A stretch of DNA of 64,000 nucleotides from Rhizobacter koreensis (lineage in GTDB: Bacteria; Pseudomonadota; Gammaproteobacteria; Burkholderiales; Burkholderiaceae_C), in assembly GCF_013366375.1 (NCBI RefSeq), contig NZ_JABWMJ010000004.1, forward strand, positions 392,707 to 456,706. The letters are read 5' to 3'. The translations under genes were made by a program, and so were the position numbers. The notes beneath the pieces are model-generated. The model was not told where the DNA came from. It saw nothing but the letters and a program-made list of their open reading frames with translations, and searched no databases. This document shows, in pieces, positions 1 through 9,445 of this stretch; positions within the stretch are counted from its first letter, which is position 1; each line of letters starts with the position of its first letter.

Positions 1-27
1 GGGGAACACGACGGCGGGCTGCTTCAT
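1..27 (-). CDS. Start of the next tra-cluster gene (cut by window edge)
   Basis: An ATG at 27-25 overlaps the TGA of the DsbC-like gene as ATGA, the usual coupling in this cluster, and the frame stays open to the edge (nine residues, MKQPAVVFP). In F-type clusters of this order the following genes are commonly traV or traC. Nine residues cannot tell which, so no function is assigned. Confidence 0.35.
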
Positions 28-944
28 GGCTTGCCCCCCGCCACCTGCGACACCTGCTTGAGGCGCGCGAGCAGCACGGCCCGGTCGACGTAGCCGTCGG
101 TGCGAGTGCCATCCGCCCAGACCAGGGTGGGTGTGCCCTGGACGGCGAGGCGTTGCGCGAGCGCGAGGTTGCGGTCGAGCGGGTTGTCGCACTCCGGGGC
201 CCGCAGGGCTGCCGGGTCGCCCGCCGGCCTGAGCAGCGAGGTGTCGCCCTGCAGCATGAACCGGTGCCAGGCCTTCTCGCGGTCCGCTGCGCACCAGATC
301 GAGACCGGACGCGCGCGGCCCTGGAAGGGCACGAGGAAGGTGTAGATCGTCACGTCGTCCAGGCCGGCGAGCTCGGGCTCGAGCCGGCGGCAGAACGAGC
401 AACCCGGGTCGCTGAAGACAGCGATGCGACGGTGCTCGTTGCCGCCGCTGCCTCGCACGGTCTTGATCGCGTCCGCCAGCGGCAGTTGGTCGAAGGCGAT
501 GGGTGCGTCGGGAGCCGGCACGCGGTCGGACTGCGCCGAGGGAACGCCCGCGCCGGGCGCCTGCCCGGCCTGCGCAGCGCTGGCGGCCGCGCGTGCCAGT
601 CTGGGGCCGGTGAGGTCCTGCATCGTCTGGGTGTCGAAGACCCGGCCGAAGATGAAGTAGCGCGGATTCCGCGGCGACACGTAGGCCACGTTGCTGTTCA
701 TCCAGACCTCGTAAAGACCGGCCACTGGCGAGCGCTGCACCTGCGTGAACTGGGTGCCGGGGTGCGCCTTGCGCAGAGCGGCCAGCAGCCGCGCCTCATC
801 TGCGGCTGCGGCGCCGGCGTGGCCTGCGGCAAGGGCCGTCAGACTGGCCACGAGCCAAGCCGCCGGCTGGTGGTGCCGGCCGGGAGCACGCAGGGCGGGG
901 GAGGTAAAGGCAAAGCCTGGCGAGGGCTTGTCAGTCGTTGGCAT
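24..944 (-). CDS. dsbC: DsbC/DsbG-like thiol:disulfide interchange protein of the tra cluster
   Basis: This is probably a periplasmic disulfide isomerase that helps fold cysteine-rich conjugation proteins. The 306-residue product has a hydrophobic export segment at about residues 30-48, a DsbC-like N-terminal half, an Ala/Pro-rich linker at about 117-150, and a thioredoxin fold with the active site Cys-Ser-Phe-Cys (182-185). A cis-proline motif GTPT lies near the C terminus. DsbC proteins are more usually about 235-260 residues, so the linker and long leader make it large. I chose the ATG at 944 because a GGAGG lies about 9 bases upstream; a longer frame to 980 has no such site. It overlaps the end of traB by 14 bases. 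Known F-like clusters of SXT/IncA/C type also carry dsbC beside traB. Confidence 0.8.
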   Translation of the reverse strand: MPTTDKPSPGFAFTSPALRAPGRHHQPAAWLVASLTALAAGHAGAAAADEARLLAALRKAHPGTQFTQVQRSPVAGLYEVWMNSNVAYVSPRNPRYFIFGRVFDTQTMQDLTGPRLARAAASAAQAGQAPGAGVPSAQSDRVPAPDAPIAFDQLPLADAIKTVRGSGGNEHRRIAVFSDPGCSFCRRLEPELAGLDDVTIYTFLVPFQGRARPVSIWCAADREKAWHRFMLQGDTSLLRPAGDPAALRAPECDNPLDRNLALAQRLAVQGTPTLVWADGTRTDGYVDRAVLLARLKQVSQVAGGKP

Positions 945-2388
945 CGTCGGAGACCTCCGGGTTGCTCGGGCGGACTGCAAGGGGCGCGGCGGCAGCGGCG
1001 CTCATCGGCACATCGATGCGGACGCCCTTGGTGATGACGACATCGATCTCGCGGCCGGCGTCGACCTCGATCACGGGGAAGGTGTTCTCGGCCAGCTTGA
1101 TGTAGTACTGGGCGAGCCGGTCGAGGGCGCGGCCGACGCCGGTGCCGAGCCCGGCGCGGTAGGCGTCGGCACCCGAGGCGCTGGTGATCGTTCCCAGCGG
1201 CGAGGTGCTGACGTTGGTGGACGAGGTGGCCAGGCCCTGGCCGATGCCGCTGACCACGCCGGCCAGCAGGGCGTTGGCGAGCATCTGGCCCTGCTTGGTC
1301 ACCAGCCGTCCGCGCATGCCGACCTTGCCGTCCTCGCCGTAGACGCTGCCCTGGATCTTCACTTCCAGGGTCGCGCCGTCGGCGCGGACACACGAGAGGT
1401 TCTCGGTGCGGAGGTAGGCCCGTTCGGAGCTGATGTCGCCGTAGCCAGCCGCGATGACGAAGCACTCGCGGTACTCGCCACGGAAGCGGTTGGGCAGCAC
1501 CGCGTTGTCCGACAGGCGGATCAGCACCGGGTGGGGGTTGGACTGCGCCTGCCCGCCGGTGGGTGCGTCCAGTCCGCCAAGCAGCGTGCCGCGTGTGAAG
1601 CTCACGGGCAGCCAGGTCGACACCGTCCGAGGCTCGGCCGCCGGTGTGCCGGCGCGCTCCGAAGCGCTGCCGCTCGCGCCGGCGACGCCTTGCATGCTGC
1701 GATCCACCAGCGTGACGCGGCTGATCGCAGGTGCCGCCGGCGCCGCCGGTGCGGGGTCGGTCGTCGGCAGCCCCGGCATGCCCGCCGGCAACTGTCGGCC
1801 GGCTGTGCCCGGGCCGTAGGTCGCAGGGAGCGGCAGGCTGGCCGCCGGCGGCAGCCCGGTCGGCGTCGTGCCGGCCGAGACCGACGGCAAGGCGGGTGGG
1901 AGTGGTGCAGGCACGGGCGGTACCAGGACCGCAGCGGGAGCCGGAGGGGTGGCACCCTGGGCCGCCTGCGTCGCCGAGGTCAGGCGCTGTTCCAGTTCCG
2001 CGAATCGCTGCATCGTGCGGGCCTCGAAGGCCTGGCGGTCGCGGTTGAGCCGGGTCTGCTCCTCGCGCTCGCTCTCGTACTGGGCGAGCTTGCTGCCTGC
2101 GGTGCCGACCCACTGGTCCACCGGGTTGACCTGCTGGCCGGGCGGCATGACGCCGATGTTGGTGACTGGCCCCGGCGCGCCGGCGGCGGGCTTGCGCGCA
2201 CCGGATGACGAGCCGGGGTCCGTGGACGCGAAGATCAGCCACAGCAGGCCCACGCCGGCGGCGACGATCACACCCAGCAATGCGAACTGGCGCTGGCGCG
2301 GCGTCATCCGCTCGGCCAGTTGCGCGCCGAGGCGGGTGGCCGACTGGCGAAGGGCGGCTGCGGAGGGAGGCAGGGGCGTCACCATCAC
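931..2388 (-). CDS. traB: TraB, F-type conjugative pilus assembly protein (VirB10/TrbI family)
   Basis: TraB forms the inner-membrane-to-outer-membrane scaffold of F-type type IV secretion systems. The 485-residue product has a short cytoplasmic N terminus, one transmembrane segment at about residues 36-53, a polar, probably coiled-coil stretch at about 95-145, and a long Pro/Ala-rich spacer at about 150-230. A VirB10-like C-terminal beta domain follows. This is the expected architecture and length. Its start overlaps the traK stop by four bases and its end overlaps dsbC, so the genes are translationally coupled. Identification rests on architecture and the TraL-TraE-TraK-TraB order. Confidence 0.85.
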   Translation of the reverse strand: MMVTPLPPSAAALRQSATRLGAQLAERMTPRQRQFALLGVIVAAGVGLLWLIFASTDPGSSSGARKPAAGAPGPVTNIGVMPPGQQVNPVDQWVGTAGSKLAQYESEREEQTRLNRDRQAFEARTMQRFAELEQRLTSATQAAQGATPPAPAAVLVPPVPAPLPPALPSVSAGTTPTGLPPAASLPLPATYGPGTAGRQLPAGMPGLPTTDPAPAAPAAPAISRVTLVDRSMQGVAGASGSASERAGTPAAEPRTVSTWLPVSFTRGTLLGGLDAPTGGQAQSNPHPVLIRLSDNAVLPNRFRGEYRECFVIAAGYGDISSERAYLRTENLSCVRADGATLEVKIQGSVYGEDGKVGMRGRLVTKQGQMLANALLAGVVSGIGQGLATSSTNVSTSPLGTITSASGADAYRAGLGTGVGRALDRLAQYYIKLAENTFPVIEVDAGREIDVVITKGVRIDVPMSAAAAAPLAVRPSNPEVSDDAND

Positions 2389-3320
2389 TGGCCTCCGCGG
2401 CGGATGACGAAGACGTTGCTCGTTTCGCCCGGACGCAGGTTGTGGTGCTCCACAGCCACGGCCAGCACCTGTCCACCCGAGGGGCTGTCGGGTCGGTCGA
2501 ACTCCTGCTCCGCCAGCACCATCAGGGCCTGGCTCACGTTCTGCAGCAGGTACTTCTCGCCCACCAGACCCCGGCCCTCGTAGCGCCGCATCAGCGAGAA
2601 CCTGGCTTCCGCCCAGAGCTGGATCGGCTGGTTGAGCTCGTCCACGCGGATGTCGGGCGGCACGCGGTCCGACGCCATCGCCAGGAGCAGCGTCTTCAGC
2701 CCCCGGATGTGGTTGGGGGCGGCGACCAGCGGTGTCTGCGAGCCCGCGGCACCGGTCGGTGACTGCGTCGCTTGCAGCGCCCGTTGGCCGGGGTCGCGGA
2801 TGACGATGGTGTCGGCCGGGGTGTCTGCCTTGCGCAGCACCAGCGTGTAGGTGGCGTGCGCCGACGAGATGAACAGGTTGACCGGCTTGGGCGAGTCGCC
2901 GACCGGGCGGATGTAGATCTCACCCTTGTCGCGGTCGCACTCCAGCACGATCTCCCCCGCGGGGTTCACGGGCGGCAACGCGGCAGCGGGTGGCCCACCG
3001 TTGCTGCTGCTGGAAGACGGCGCGGCGGGGCCGCAGTTGCTGGAATGGATGTTGCCGAACACGTCCGTGATCGCGGCGCCGTCGATGCGGATGCGCGTGG
3101 GCTCCTTGATCGACAGCACGGCCTCGACGGCCACGCCGTCGCGGGCATCCAGCACCTGCAGCGCGGTTGCCGGCGCTGCAGCTGCGAGCAGGCCTGTCAG
3201 GGCCGCCCATGCGGCGACCGAACGGAAACAGCGGGGTGTCAGGCAACCGCGCGCCGTGAACACCACCGCTGCCGGGGCAGCGTGGCGACGGCGTAGCGGC
3301 CCGGAGTCACGGCGCGGCAT
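2385..3320 (-). CDS. traK: TraK, outer-membrane secretin-like conjugation protein (VirB9 equivalent)
   Basis: TraK is the secretin-like outer-membrane partner of TraB and TraV in F-type conjugation. The 311-residue product has a long basic N terminus and a signal-like hydrophobic stretch at about 33-53 ending near ATALQV, then a beta-rich body. The start at 3320 is set by a strong ribosome-binding site, AAGGAGGTGA, just upstream. It overlaps the end of traE by 14 bases. A Ser/Pro-rich insert at about residues 100-117 is unusual. The assignment is from position and overall layout; no catalytic motif is expected. Confidence 0.8.
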   Translation of the reverse strand: MPRRDSGPLRRRHAAPAAVVFTARGCLTPRCFRSVAAWAALTGLLAAAAPATALQVLDARDGVAVEAVLSIKEPTRIRIDGAAITDVFGNIHSSNCGPAAPSSSSSNGGPPAAALPPVNPAGEIVLECDRDKGEIYIRPVGDSPKPVNLFISSAHATYTLVLRKADTPADTIVIRDPGQRALQATQSPTGAAGSQTPLVAAPNHIRGLKTLLLAMASDRVPPDIRVDELNQPIQLWAEARFSLMRRYEGRGLVGEKYLLQNVSQALMVLAEQEFDRPDSPSGGQVLAVAVEHHNLRPGETSNVFVIRRGGQ

Positions 3321-3873
3321 GGGTCACCTCCTTGAAGGTCTTCAGGTGCATCCGGCCGCCGCTGTACGCGAAGCCCACCTCGTAGGCCTTGGCGTCGTTG
3401 GCCGTTTCCAGGCCGTTGACCAGCGTGCGCAGCCGGCCGCGGACGACGACGGTCTGTGTGTCCTCGTTGGGCACCAGCTGCTGCGGCATGAAGAAGGTGC
3501 TGGCGTTGATGCGCTTCAGCCGCGCCGCCTCCAGCTCCTGGCGGGTCTTGAGCTCGCCATGCTGGTCGGGCTCGACATAGCCGAGCAGGATGTCCTTCTT
3601 CCAGTCGATGGAGGCCGGCGTTACGTCCAGCACCAGCCAGGCGATGAAGGCGCCCATCTGCTCGAGGTACTCGCCGCTGGCCTTGTCGCGCGAGACCCAG
3701 AAGGACTTGTTGATGGACGGCGGCACGACGACGGTGCGCACGGTTCCCAGCAGGTTGAGGATCACCACCAGGGCCAGCACATGCGCGGCGGCCAGCAGGC
3801 CCACGGTGAGCGCCAGGCCGCGGTTGCGGCGGCGCATCTCCTTGATGTCCCCGTTCAGGCGTTCGAAGTCCAT
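3307..3873 (-). CDS. traE: TraE, F-type conjugative transfer membrane protein (VirB8-like role)
   Basis: The 188-residue product has a short charged N terminus, a transmembrane helix at about residues 20-43 and a periplasmic domain. It keeps the family look of TraE after the membrane helix, with VVPPSINKSFWVS followed by a YLEQM stretch. TraE is an inner-membrane component needed for pilus assembly. Length matches the family (about 188-200 residues). It lies 16 bases downstream of traL and overlaps traK, as expected for a co-translated F-type cluster. Confidence 0.85.
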   Translation of the reverse strand: MDFERLNGDIKEMRRRNRGLALTVGLLAAAHVLALVVILNLLGTVRTVVVPPSINKSFWVSRDKASGEYLEQMGAFIAWLVLDVTPASIDWKKDILLGYVEPDQHGELKTRQELEAARLKRINASTFFMPQQLVPNEDTQTVVVRGRLRTLVNGLETANDAKAYEVGFAYSGGRMHLKTFKEVTHAAP

Positions 3874-3889
3874 GGTGGCGGCCTTGGGG

Positions 3890-4189
3890 TCAACCGACCA
3901 TGCGCCGGATGTGCGACGGCGGCGTGGCGCGCATCGCCGTCAACGGGCTGGTGGGCAGGTGCCAGTACAGCCAGTGCACCGCGAAGGCCGGGTGCTTGTC
4001 GGCCTTGATGCGGGCGATGGCGCGCGAGGTGAGGAAGCCGGCAGCCAGGCACAGCGCGAAGGAGAACTTCGAGCCGGACATGTAGCCCATGAACAGCCCG
4101 AAGAGCAGGGGCGCGGCGACGTCGACGTCCCAGAAGCCGATCTTCCACTGGTCGTCCAGGCGGCGCGGGATGTAGGTGTCGGCGTGCAT
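3890..4189 (-). CDS. traL: TraL, F-type conjugative pilus assembly protein
   Basis: This 99-residue protein begins with the TraL-like stretch YIPRRLDDQWKIGFWD and has two hydrophobic segments at about residues 27-38 and 43-56. TraL is a small inner-membrane protein (VirB3-like) that sits between the pilin gene and traE in F-type clusters, exactly as here. A GGAGG-type site precedes the ATG at 4189. Confidence 0.85.
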   Translation of the reverse strand: MHADTYIPRRLDDQWKIGFWDVDVAAPLLFGLFMGYMSGSKFSFALCLAAGFLTSRAIARIKADKHPAFAVHWLYWHLPTSPLTAMRATPPSHIRRMVG

Positions 4190-4220
4190 GCGGGCCTCCT
4201 GCTCGTCGGCTGCGCGCGCG

Positions 4221-4637
4221 TCAAATCACCGCACCCATGATCGCGCCCGCGATCACGAGGCCGACCGCGGCGAAGATGGCCAGCCCGACATAGAACAGCA
4301 CCGGGCCGAAATTGCGCAGCGCGGCCAGCGAGATGAGTGCGACCACGAAGCCGACGAAGCCGACCAGGGCCTTGATGCCCGGCCCCAGGCTCGCGATCTG
4401 CGTCAGCGCCGAGGTGAGCGGGCCGGTGATGCCGGTGAAGGCGACCAGGTCGAGGGCGTAGCCGGGAAAGGCGACGCACAGGCCGAGTGCCATCAGCACG
4501 AAGAGCGAGACCGGCGACAGCAGGCGCTTCGAGCGGCGGCTACCGGCGAAGTGGGCCGTACCGGGGCCGTCGATGACGTCGGGTGCGAGGGAGCCCGTGG
4601 CACGGGCGGGATGCACAGAGGCGAGAGCGGTGTTCAT
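4221..4637 (-). CDS. traA: TraA-like conjugative pilin precursor
   Basis: The 138-residue product has a long N-terminal leader of about 60 residues. Two strongly hydrophobic helices follow (about 83-105 and 112-136), the shape of F-type propilins cleaved at a leader site, here possibly after GYALDL at about residue 60. It is the first gene of the TraA-L-E-K-B series. Primary sequence of F pilins is poorly conserved, so the call rests on topology and on position directly before traL. A GGAGGAATCCC site lies just upstream of the ATG. Confidence 0.7.
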   Translation of the reverse strand: MNTALASVHPARATGSLAPDVIDGPGTAHFAGSRRSKRLLSPVSLFVLMALGLCVAFPGYALDLVAFTGITGPLTSALTQIASLGPGIKALVGFVGFVVALISLAALRNFGPVLFYVGLAIFAAVGLVIAGAIMGAVI

Positions 4638-4788
4638 GGGATTCCTCCGAGGGATCAGGGCTGGGAGACGAGGGTGGATGGCGGTGGCGGTCGGGTCGGG
4701 TGCGGGTGATCAGCGGGTTGGGGCCAGGGTGCGGGCCAGTGCGGGTAAGGGCGGGTGTGCAGATGAGGGTTGGGCGACTGCAGGCGCA

Positions 4789-5559
4789 CTACAGGTCGGA
4801 GAGAACACGCCAGAAGGCGATCTCGACCCGCCGGTTGCGCGCACGGCCTGCCGGGGTGTCGTTCTCCGTCGCGTAGCAGCAGACGCCGCGTCCATCGACG
4901 TTGAGCTCTGCGTCAGCCAGATGCGGGTGGCGTGCCCGCAGGTACTGCGCGACCGCAGCAGCGCGCTGGCGGGCCAACAGTTCATTGGCAGCCGCAGGTC
5001 CGACGTTGTCGGTGCGGCCCCGGATGTCGATTCGCCGGATGCCGTCGCCCTTGGCCGCGGCATCGATCACGGCACGGGCAGCGGCCGTGAGCACCGCGCT
5101 CCCGAACGGAAAGCTCACAACGAGCTCGGACACCAGCGGTTCGCCCGCGTCCTCGGGCACGATCGCGGTTCGCTGCGCAGGGGGCAGCGGTGCCTGGGGT
5201 CCGGCGATCACCAAGGTCTCGCCGGGGCTCAGCGACTGGGCGATGACCGCATCCGACCTCGGGGTGGAGTCAGCTCGCGCATCAGCCGATCCTGCACGCG
5301 GCGGATCGACGGCCAGCGTCTTCGGCGTGACGACGGGGCAGGCGGGCGGTGCGCACGTGGCGAACCGAGCCTGGCGGCCGTGGTCCAGCTGGGCGATCGA
5401 CAGCCCTGCCGCGGCGCGCGCCGAAGTGGCGGGCGGCTGAGCGGCCTCTGGCCGTGACGGGAGGGCGCCTGTTGGGGGTGTGCTGCACGACGACGCGGCG
5501 CCAACGGCCGTCACCGCGAGCACAGGCACGGCCAGAAGCCGAAGCGCACGTCGCGTCAT
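4789..5559 (-). CDS. OmpA-family peptidoglycan-binding lipoprotein in the tra cluster
   Basis: The 256-residue product begins with a basic n-region and a hydrophobic stretch leading to a possible lipobox (AASSC) near residue 28. A Pro/Ala-rich linker follows. The C-terminal OmpA-like domain carries the typical [11 protein letters not shown] and [13 protein letters not shown] motifs and ends with ARNRRVEI. It would anchor in the outer membrane and bind peptidoglycan. The start at 5559 overlaps the transglycosylase stop (ATGA coupling); a longer frame upstream is an antisense-type extension. OmpA-like lipoproteins are not a core F-type tra component; a structural or surface-exclusion role is inference. 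Confidence 0.75.
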   Translation of the reverse strand: MTRRALRLLAVPVLAVTAVGAASSCSTPPTGALPSRPEAAQPPATSARAAAGLSIAQLDHGRQARFATCAPPACPVVTPKTLAVDPPRAGSADARADSTPRSDAVIAQSLSPGETLVIAGPQAPLPPAQRTAIVPEDAGEPLVSELVVSFPFGSAVLTAAARAVIDAAAKGDGIRRIDIRGRTDNVGPAAANELLARQRAAAVAQYLRARHPHLADAELNVDGRGVCCYATENDTPAGRARNRRVEIAFWRVLSDL

Positions 5560-6149
5560 GGCGCCACCCTCGCAGCCAGCAGGACGGGCGCCGCTTGCGC
5601 CGCCTGCACAGGCCGCTGCGATGTCGCCGCAACGGGACGTTTGGCCGCGCCGCTGGCGGAAGGCAGCCGGCGGTAGACCTTCCAGGCGTAGCTGGCACGC
5701 GCCGCCGTGCAGGCCTCGCCCTTGAGCTGGCTGCAGGCGGCGTTGTAGGCGCCGACCGCGTTCCAGGAGGCACCGTGCCGAGCGAATGCGTCGGCCAGCA
5801 GCCACGCGCCGACGTGGATGTTCGTGCATGGGTCGTAGAGCTGCGCCTCGCCGATGCCATGCCGCGCGAGCGTCGGAAGGTGGGAGCTGTTGATCTGCAT
5901 GAGCCCGATGTCGTAGGAGCCCGTGCGCTGCAGATGCGATCGGTTCACGGCGCGAGGGTCGAGGTTGGACTCGACACGCGCCACCGCGACCAGCAGGTGG
6001 GGCGACAGCCCGTAGCGCTGCGCAGCCTGCTCCCAGCAGGCCTGGGCCTGCAACGGCGCCCAGCCGGTGGCGAGCGCTGCCAGCAGCCAGGGTCCTGGCA
6101 TCGGCCTGGTCAAGGACCTTGGCGCGGGGAACAATAGCGGCACCTGCAT
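5556..6149 (-). CDS. Lytic transglycosylase (SLT family, VirB1-like) for conjugation
   Basis: This 197-residue protein has a signal-like N terminus (about residues 17-35) and an SLT/goose-lysozyme-type domain. The catalytic Glu lies in [11 protein letters not shown] (about residue 60), followed by [11 protein letters not shown] and a YNAAC motif. Such enzymes open the peptidoglycan for the secretion channel. The C terminus (about 155-197) is low-complexity Ala/Pro. The stop overlaps the start of the OmpA-like gene. A shorter start at the MPGPWLL methionine (residue 17) would give a cleaner signal peptide. Confidence 0.8.
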   Translation of the reverse strand: MQVPLLFPAPRSLTRPMPGPWLLAALATGWAPLQAQACWEQAAQRYGLSPHLLVAVARVESNLDPRAVNRSHLQRTGSYDIGLMQINSSHLPTLARHGIGEAQLYDPCTNIHVGAWLLADAFARHGASWNAVGAYNAACSQLKGEACTAARASYAWKVYRRLPSASGAAKRPVAATSQRPVQAAQAAPVLLAARVAP

Positions 6150-6373
6150 GGATCGACCCGTGACGTCTTGGTGGACAGGGCGACGCCGTTGCTGTCGGCC
6201 AGGCGTGGCCGAGTGCGGGGCGTCGAGCGACGGGTGAGGACCGGCGGAGCGGTCAGGGTCGGAAGCGGGTGTGGAGCGGGTATTGAGCGGGTATCGAGAG
6301 CGGGCCTACGGACAGGTGACCTGCGGCGTGTGAGGGACGAAGCCCCAGCACCACCGCGCCGTCACCTCTCGCC

Positions 6374-6889
6374 TCATCCGGGGCGGGACGGGCGCCCGCG
6401 CGCGGCTCGGTCGGCCATGTTCAGCCGGGCCTGGCGCAGCACCAGCGTGTCGGCGCCCTCGTGCTGGCGGCACAGGGCCACGCAGGCGGTGGTCAGCTGG
6501 TCGAGCTGGAACTTGGGGTTGGGGTGGCGGTTGGCAGGCGAGCGCTGCACGGCCAGCAGAAGCTCGTACTGCGGGCGCCACATCGACTCGCGGCGTCTGG
6601 GCGTCAGCGGCGGGCGCAGCACCAGCTGCGTTCCCAGGAAGTCGAAGATCCGCGCTGGCGCGTCATCGTGCAGGAAGACCAGCGACACGCAGGCGCTGAT
6701 GAGGTCCGGGAAGCGGAAGGTCGGCGACACGTTGCCCTCGCTGCGCAGCACCGTGAACAGCCAGTCGTGCTCCTCGAGCCAGAGCCGGGTCTCGATGGTC
6801 TCCGGGTGTTCGCTGTCTTGGGCGCCGGAGCCGGAGTTGCCAGCCTGGGTGGCGACGTCGCAGCGGGCAGCGGGCAATGCAGAGTACAT
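6374..6889 (-). CDS. Conserved-looking hypothetical protein upstream of the tra cluster
   Basis: I do not recognise this 171-residue protein. It is soluble-looking, with an acidic N-terminal stretch, a helix-rich centre (RLWLEEHDWLFTVL, then LISACVSLVFLHDD) and a basic C terminus. The ATG at 6889 has GAGGA seven bases upstream; the frame is open further to 7195, but that stretch is Arg-rich and not protein-like. The flavour, predicted helices with paired hydrophobics and no signal, is that of a small regulatory or structural protein of conjugative elements. The 224 bases between it and the transglycosylase hold no gene I can support. Confidence 0.6.
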   Translation of the reverse strand: MYSALPAARCDVATQAGNSGSGAQDSEHPETIETRLWLEEHDWLFTVLRSEGNVSPTFRFPDLISACVSLVFLHDDAPARIFDFLGTQLVLRPPLTPRRRESMWRPQYELLLAVQRSPANRHPNPKFQLDQLTTACVALCRQHEGADTLVLRQARLNMADRAARGRPSRPG

Positions 6890-7034
6890 GGCGCGGTCCT
6901 CGTTCGGTGGCTTCAGGATCTGAAGGCCGTGCTCTGTCGAGCGCGTGACCGAAAGGGTAGGAGCCGGCCGCCGCCGCGGCGCCACGGAATGGCGCGTTTG
7001 CGAGGGGGGTTTCGACGCCGAGCCGGGCGCAGGG

Positions 7035-7160
7035 CTACTTCGCCTGCATCTCCATCGCCGCCTTGTACTCCGCAGTGAAGTCCACGCCCGTGTCCATCGT
7101 CGGGTCGATCTGACGGGATGCCTTGTACAGGCGACTGTGGGAGGCGCCAACGCGGGCCAT
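7035..7160 (-). CDS. Short ORF of 41 codons, possibly the tail of a truncated backbone gene
   Basis: On the minus strand a frame from ATG 7160 to TAG 7035 reads MARVGASHSRLYKASRQIDP and continues TMDTGVDFTAEYKAAMEMQAK. The composition (acidic, helix-forming, no Arg/Pro bias) looks like genuine protein, unlike the shadow frames around it. The frame stays open upstream of the ATG to a TAG near 7200. It could be a tiny gene or the 3' remnant of an element gene cut when the defence cargo arrived. No function is assigned. Confidence 0.3.
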   Translation of the reverse strand: MARVGASHSRLYKASRQIDPTMDTGVDFTAEYKAAMEMQAK

Positions 7161-7537
7161 CGGTGCCTGGCCATAAAGGCAAGTCGGGCGGTCACGGTGC
7201 TAGCGATGGTGAAGATCTACCTACCGGCCCGGCGCACGCTGTTGTCGGTGCACCCGGAGCATGCTGGAGGCGGGACTCAAAGCCCGAACGATGTGGCAGC
7301 CGGTTGCGGATGCCGCCATAGCCCACTGCACCGTGACCGTTGCCGTGGCAAGTGCCCGACGGCAGCCACTTGATCAGCGAATTCTGAGCTGCTCAAAGCC
7401 CCCAAGGGCGCACCACGACCGTCGCCATCCAATCGTCGGTAGAGTGCCTGCACCGTTGATCCGCGGGGCTCACGGTCGTCTAGGAAACCCGGGCGACTCT
7501 ACTCGCAAGGCAGAATGAGTTCGTAAGGGAGGACGAA
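7161..7537. other. Intergenic region upstream of the sspFGH operon
   Basis: About 375 bases with no supported gene. It contains the sspF ribosome-binding site (GGGAGGA just before the ATG at 7538) and presumably the operon promoter. I see no clear -35/-10 pair or strong palindrome. It also marks the junction between the tra backbone and the defence cargo. Confidence 0.5.
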
Positions 7538-9445
7538 ATGACAACTGCCAGCCCGCTTGGCACGGGGGAACTCGGCGCACCGCCGGCCGCCATCTGGGTG
7601 CGCTTCCTGCGCAGCTATGGTCCGACACCGCAGAACCTGACCATGTTCGACGAATATGTGTCGGGTGCCGTTGGCCGAGCGAAGGTGCAGCCGATCCAGC
7701 TGGCCACCCCTTTGCTTGAAGACATGGTCAAGCGCATCGAGTCCAAGGCGCCAGGCTCCATGTTGATCGCCGGGACTGCCGGCGATGGGAAGACCTACCA
7801 CTGCCGCGCGTTGTGGGCTCGCCTCGGCGGCGATCCAAAGGCTTGGTCGGCCAAAGGCAATGTCAAGGAGCTCCGCTTGGCCGATGGCCGATTGGCGGTC
7901 TTCATCAAGGATCTATCCGAGTTCAACGGCCAGGAGAGCGACCTGCCGCTTCAACGCCTGGAGCGATCGGTGCTCGGCGGGGACGACTCCGAGGTTCTGG
8001 TCGTCGCGGCCAACCACGGCCAGGTGCTCGACCGCTTGCGTGACATGGGCAAGCGCCAAGGCCGCAGGCATCCGCTGCGAACGCCGCTCCAAGAGTGCTT
8101 CCTGCAAGCTGGGCCTGCGCCTGAGCGTCTGGCCGTGTTCGATCTCAGCCGCACAACGACCCGCAAGACATTCGAAGAGGTTGCCAAGGCCGTTGCCGGG
8201 CATCAGGAGTGGGAGAACTGCTCCCGCTGCGCGTTAAGGGCAGACGGCAAGGTCTGTCCGATAGACGAGAACCGCCGCCGGCTGCTTGGAGATGCCGATG
8301 GCGGCCAGCTCGCTGGCCGACTGGGCGACCTCATCGAGATCGCCCGCCTGAACGGGCTGCACTTGCCTGTCCGCGACCTGCTCGCGCTTTGCGCGAACAT
8401 GGTCCTGGGCCACTCCGATGCCAAGGAGGCCAAAGAGAACCTCATGACCTGCGCTGATGTGGCGAAGATCCAAGAGGCCGGCAACGTCAGCAAAGCCAGC
8501 GTCTACGCCAATGCGTTCGGGGCCAACCTGCCTAGGCGCAGGGCTGCGGACCGCCCCGTCTTCAAGGCGATGGCGGGGTTTGGCGTTGGCGAGGAGACCA
8601 CCAATGCCGCCGATGGCCTGCTGGTGTATGGCAAGGACGATTCCCGGCTGCAGGCCGACTTCGCCCGCTTGGTCGCCAGCGACCCCATCTACGGCGCGAC
8701 CGCGAACTACCTTCAAGCCCAGGAGAACTATCTGGAAGGCCATGAGGGCGCGCGGCTTGACGGAGGCGCCGACGAGTTCATGGATATGCTTGAAGACCAA
8801 CGGCGCAGGCTCTACTTCACGCTGCCCAGCGACGAGCTCGGCTACTCGCGCTGGGCCATGACTGTCTTCCGCTACGCGGGCGAATACCTGGAAGTCATCG
8901 AAACGCTGGCCGAGGGCAAGAAGCAGGTCAGCGAGGCGGTCCGCTCTCGGATCGCCAAGGGTCTGAACCGCGTCCTGACCGGCTTGCTGCTTGAGAACAC
9001 CGACCGCGTGTTCATCGCCAGCTCCGGCGGATTCACGCAAAGCCGCGTAAGCGTGCTCTGCGACCACGAAACCTCTGCCAGGCGCCAGCAAGGCGTCGGC
9101 ATGGCCTTCCGCCTCAATTCGCTAACTGGCCGGCCCTATCTAGAGGTTCAGCTCGCGCCAGGGGCGGCCAATCGAGTTGCCTTCGATCTCACGCCCATCC
9201 GGCACGAATTCCTCTCTCGGGTGGCGGAGGGGTCGCTGCCTGCGAGCTTCTCCAACGAGTGCCTCGAAGACCTGCTCGCGTTCAAGTCCAAGCTGCTGCG
9301 CAAGGCCGAGACGGTGCGCAAGAACGGCGTGGCCGAAGATGACGAGGTGGGGGGCGACGAAGCTGCCATGACGCTGGACTTCATCGAGATCGAGCCTGGC
9401 GGGCGTGGCTTGACCCGACCCGTGACCGTGAGGGCGCCGGTATGA
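7538..9445 (+). CDS. sspF: SspF/DptF-like ATPase of a phosphorothioate-dependent restriction system
   Basis: The 635-residue protein has a P-loop GTAGDGKT at residues 79-86 and a Walker-B-like run LAVFIKDLSEF about 40 residues later, then a Cys-rich patch (CSRC at 228-231, and one more Cys nearby) that may bind metal. Length, ATPase type and position first in an F-G-H operon match DptF/DndF and SspF, which with G and H damage or block replication of DNA lacking phosphorothioate. The start follows GGGAGGACGAA. The stop overlaps the next start as ATGA. The family call rests on gene order, sizes and the cognate sspBCD module at 55-60 kb; a profile search would settle F versus generic DptF. Confidence 0.72.
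   Translation: MTTASPLGTGELGAPPAAIWVRFLRSYGPTPQNLTMFDEYVSGAVGRAKVQPIQLATPLLEDMVKRIESKAPGSMLIAGTAGDGKTYHCRALWARLGGDPKAWSAKGNVKELRLADGRLAVFIKDLSEFNGQESDLPLQRLERSVLGGDDSEVLVVAANHGQVLDRLRDMGKRQGRRHPLRTPLQECFLQAGPAPERLAVFDLSRTTTRKTFEEVAKAVAGHQEWENCSRCALRADGKVCPIDENRRRLLGDADGGQLAGRLGDLIEIARLNGLHLPVRDLLALCANMVLGHSDAKEAKENLMTCADVAKIQEAGNVSKASVYANAFGANLPRRRAADRPVFKAMAGFGVGEETTNAADGLLVYGKDDSRLQADFARLVASDPIYGATANYLQAQENYLEGHEGARLDGGADEFMDMLEDQRRRLYFTLPSDELGYSRWAMTVFRYAGEYLEVIETLAEGKKQVSEAVRSRIAKGLNRVLTGLLLENTDRVFIASSGGFTQSRVSVLCDHETSARRQQGVGMAFRLNSLTGRPYLEVQLAPGAANRVAFDLTPIRHEFLSRVAEGSLPASFSNECLEDLLAFKSKLLRKAETVRKNGVAEDDEVGGDEAAMTLDFIEIEPGGRGLTRPVTVRAPV

Noticed and set aside
839..2476. Long minus-strand ORF overlapping traB in another frame
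   Set aside because: Arg/Pro-rich composition typical of a shifted frame of a GC-rich gene; traB has clear family architecture and coupled start and stop.
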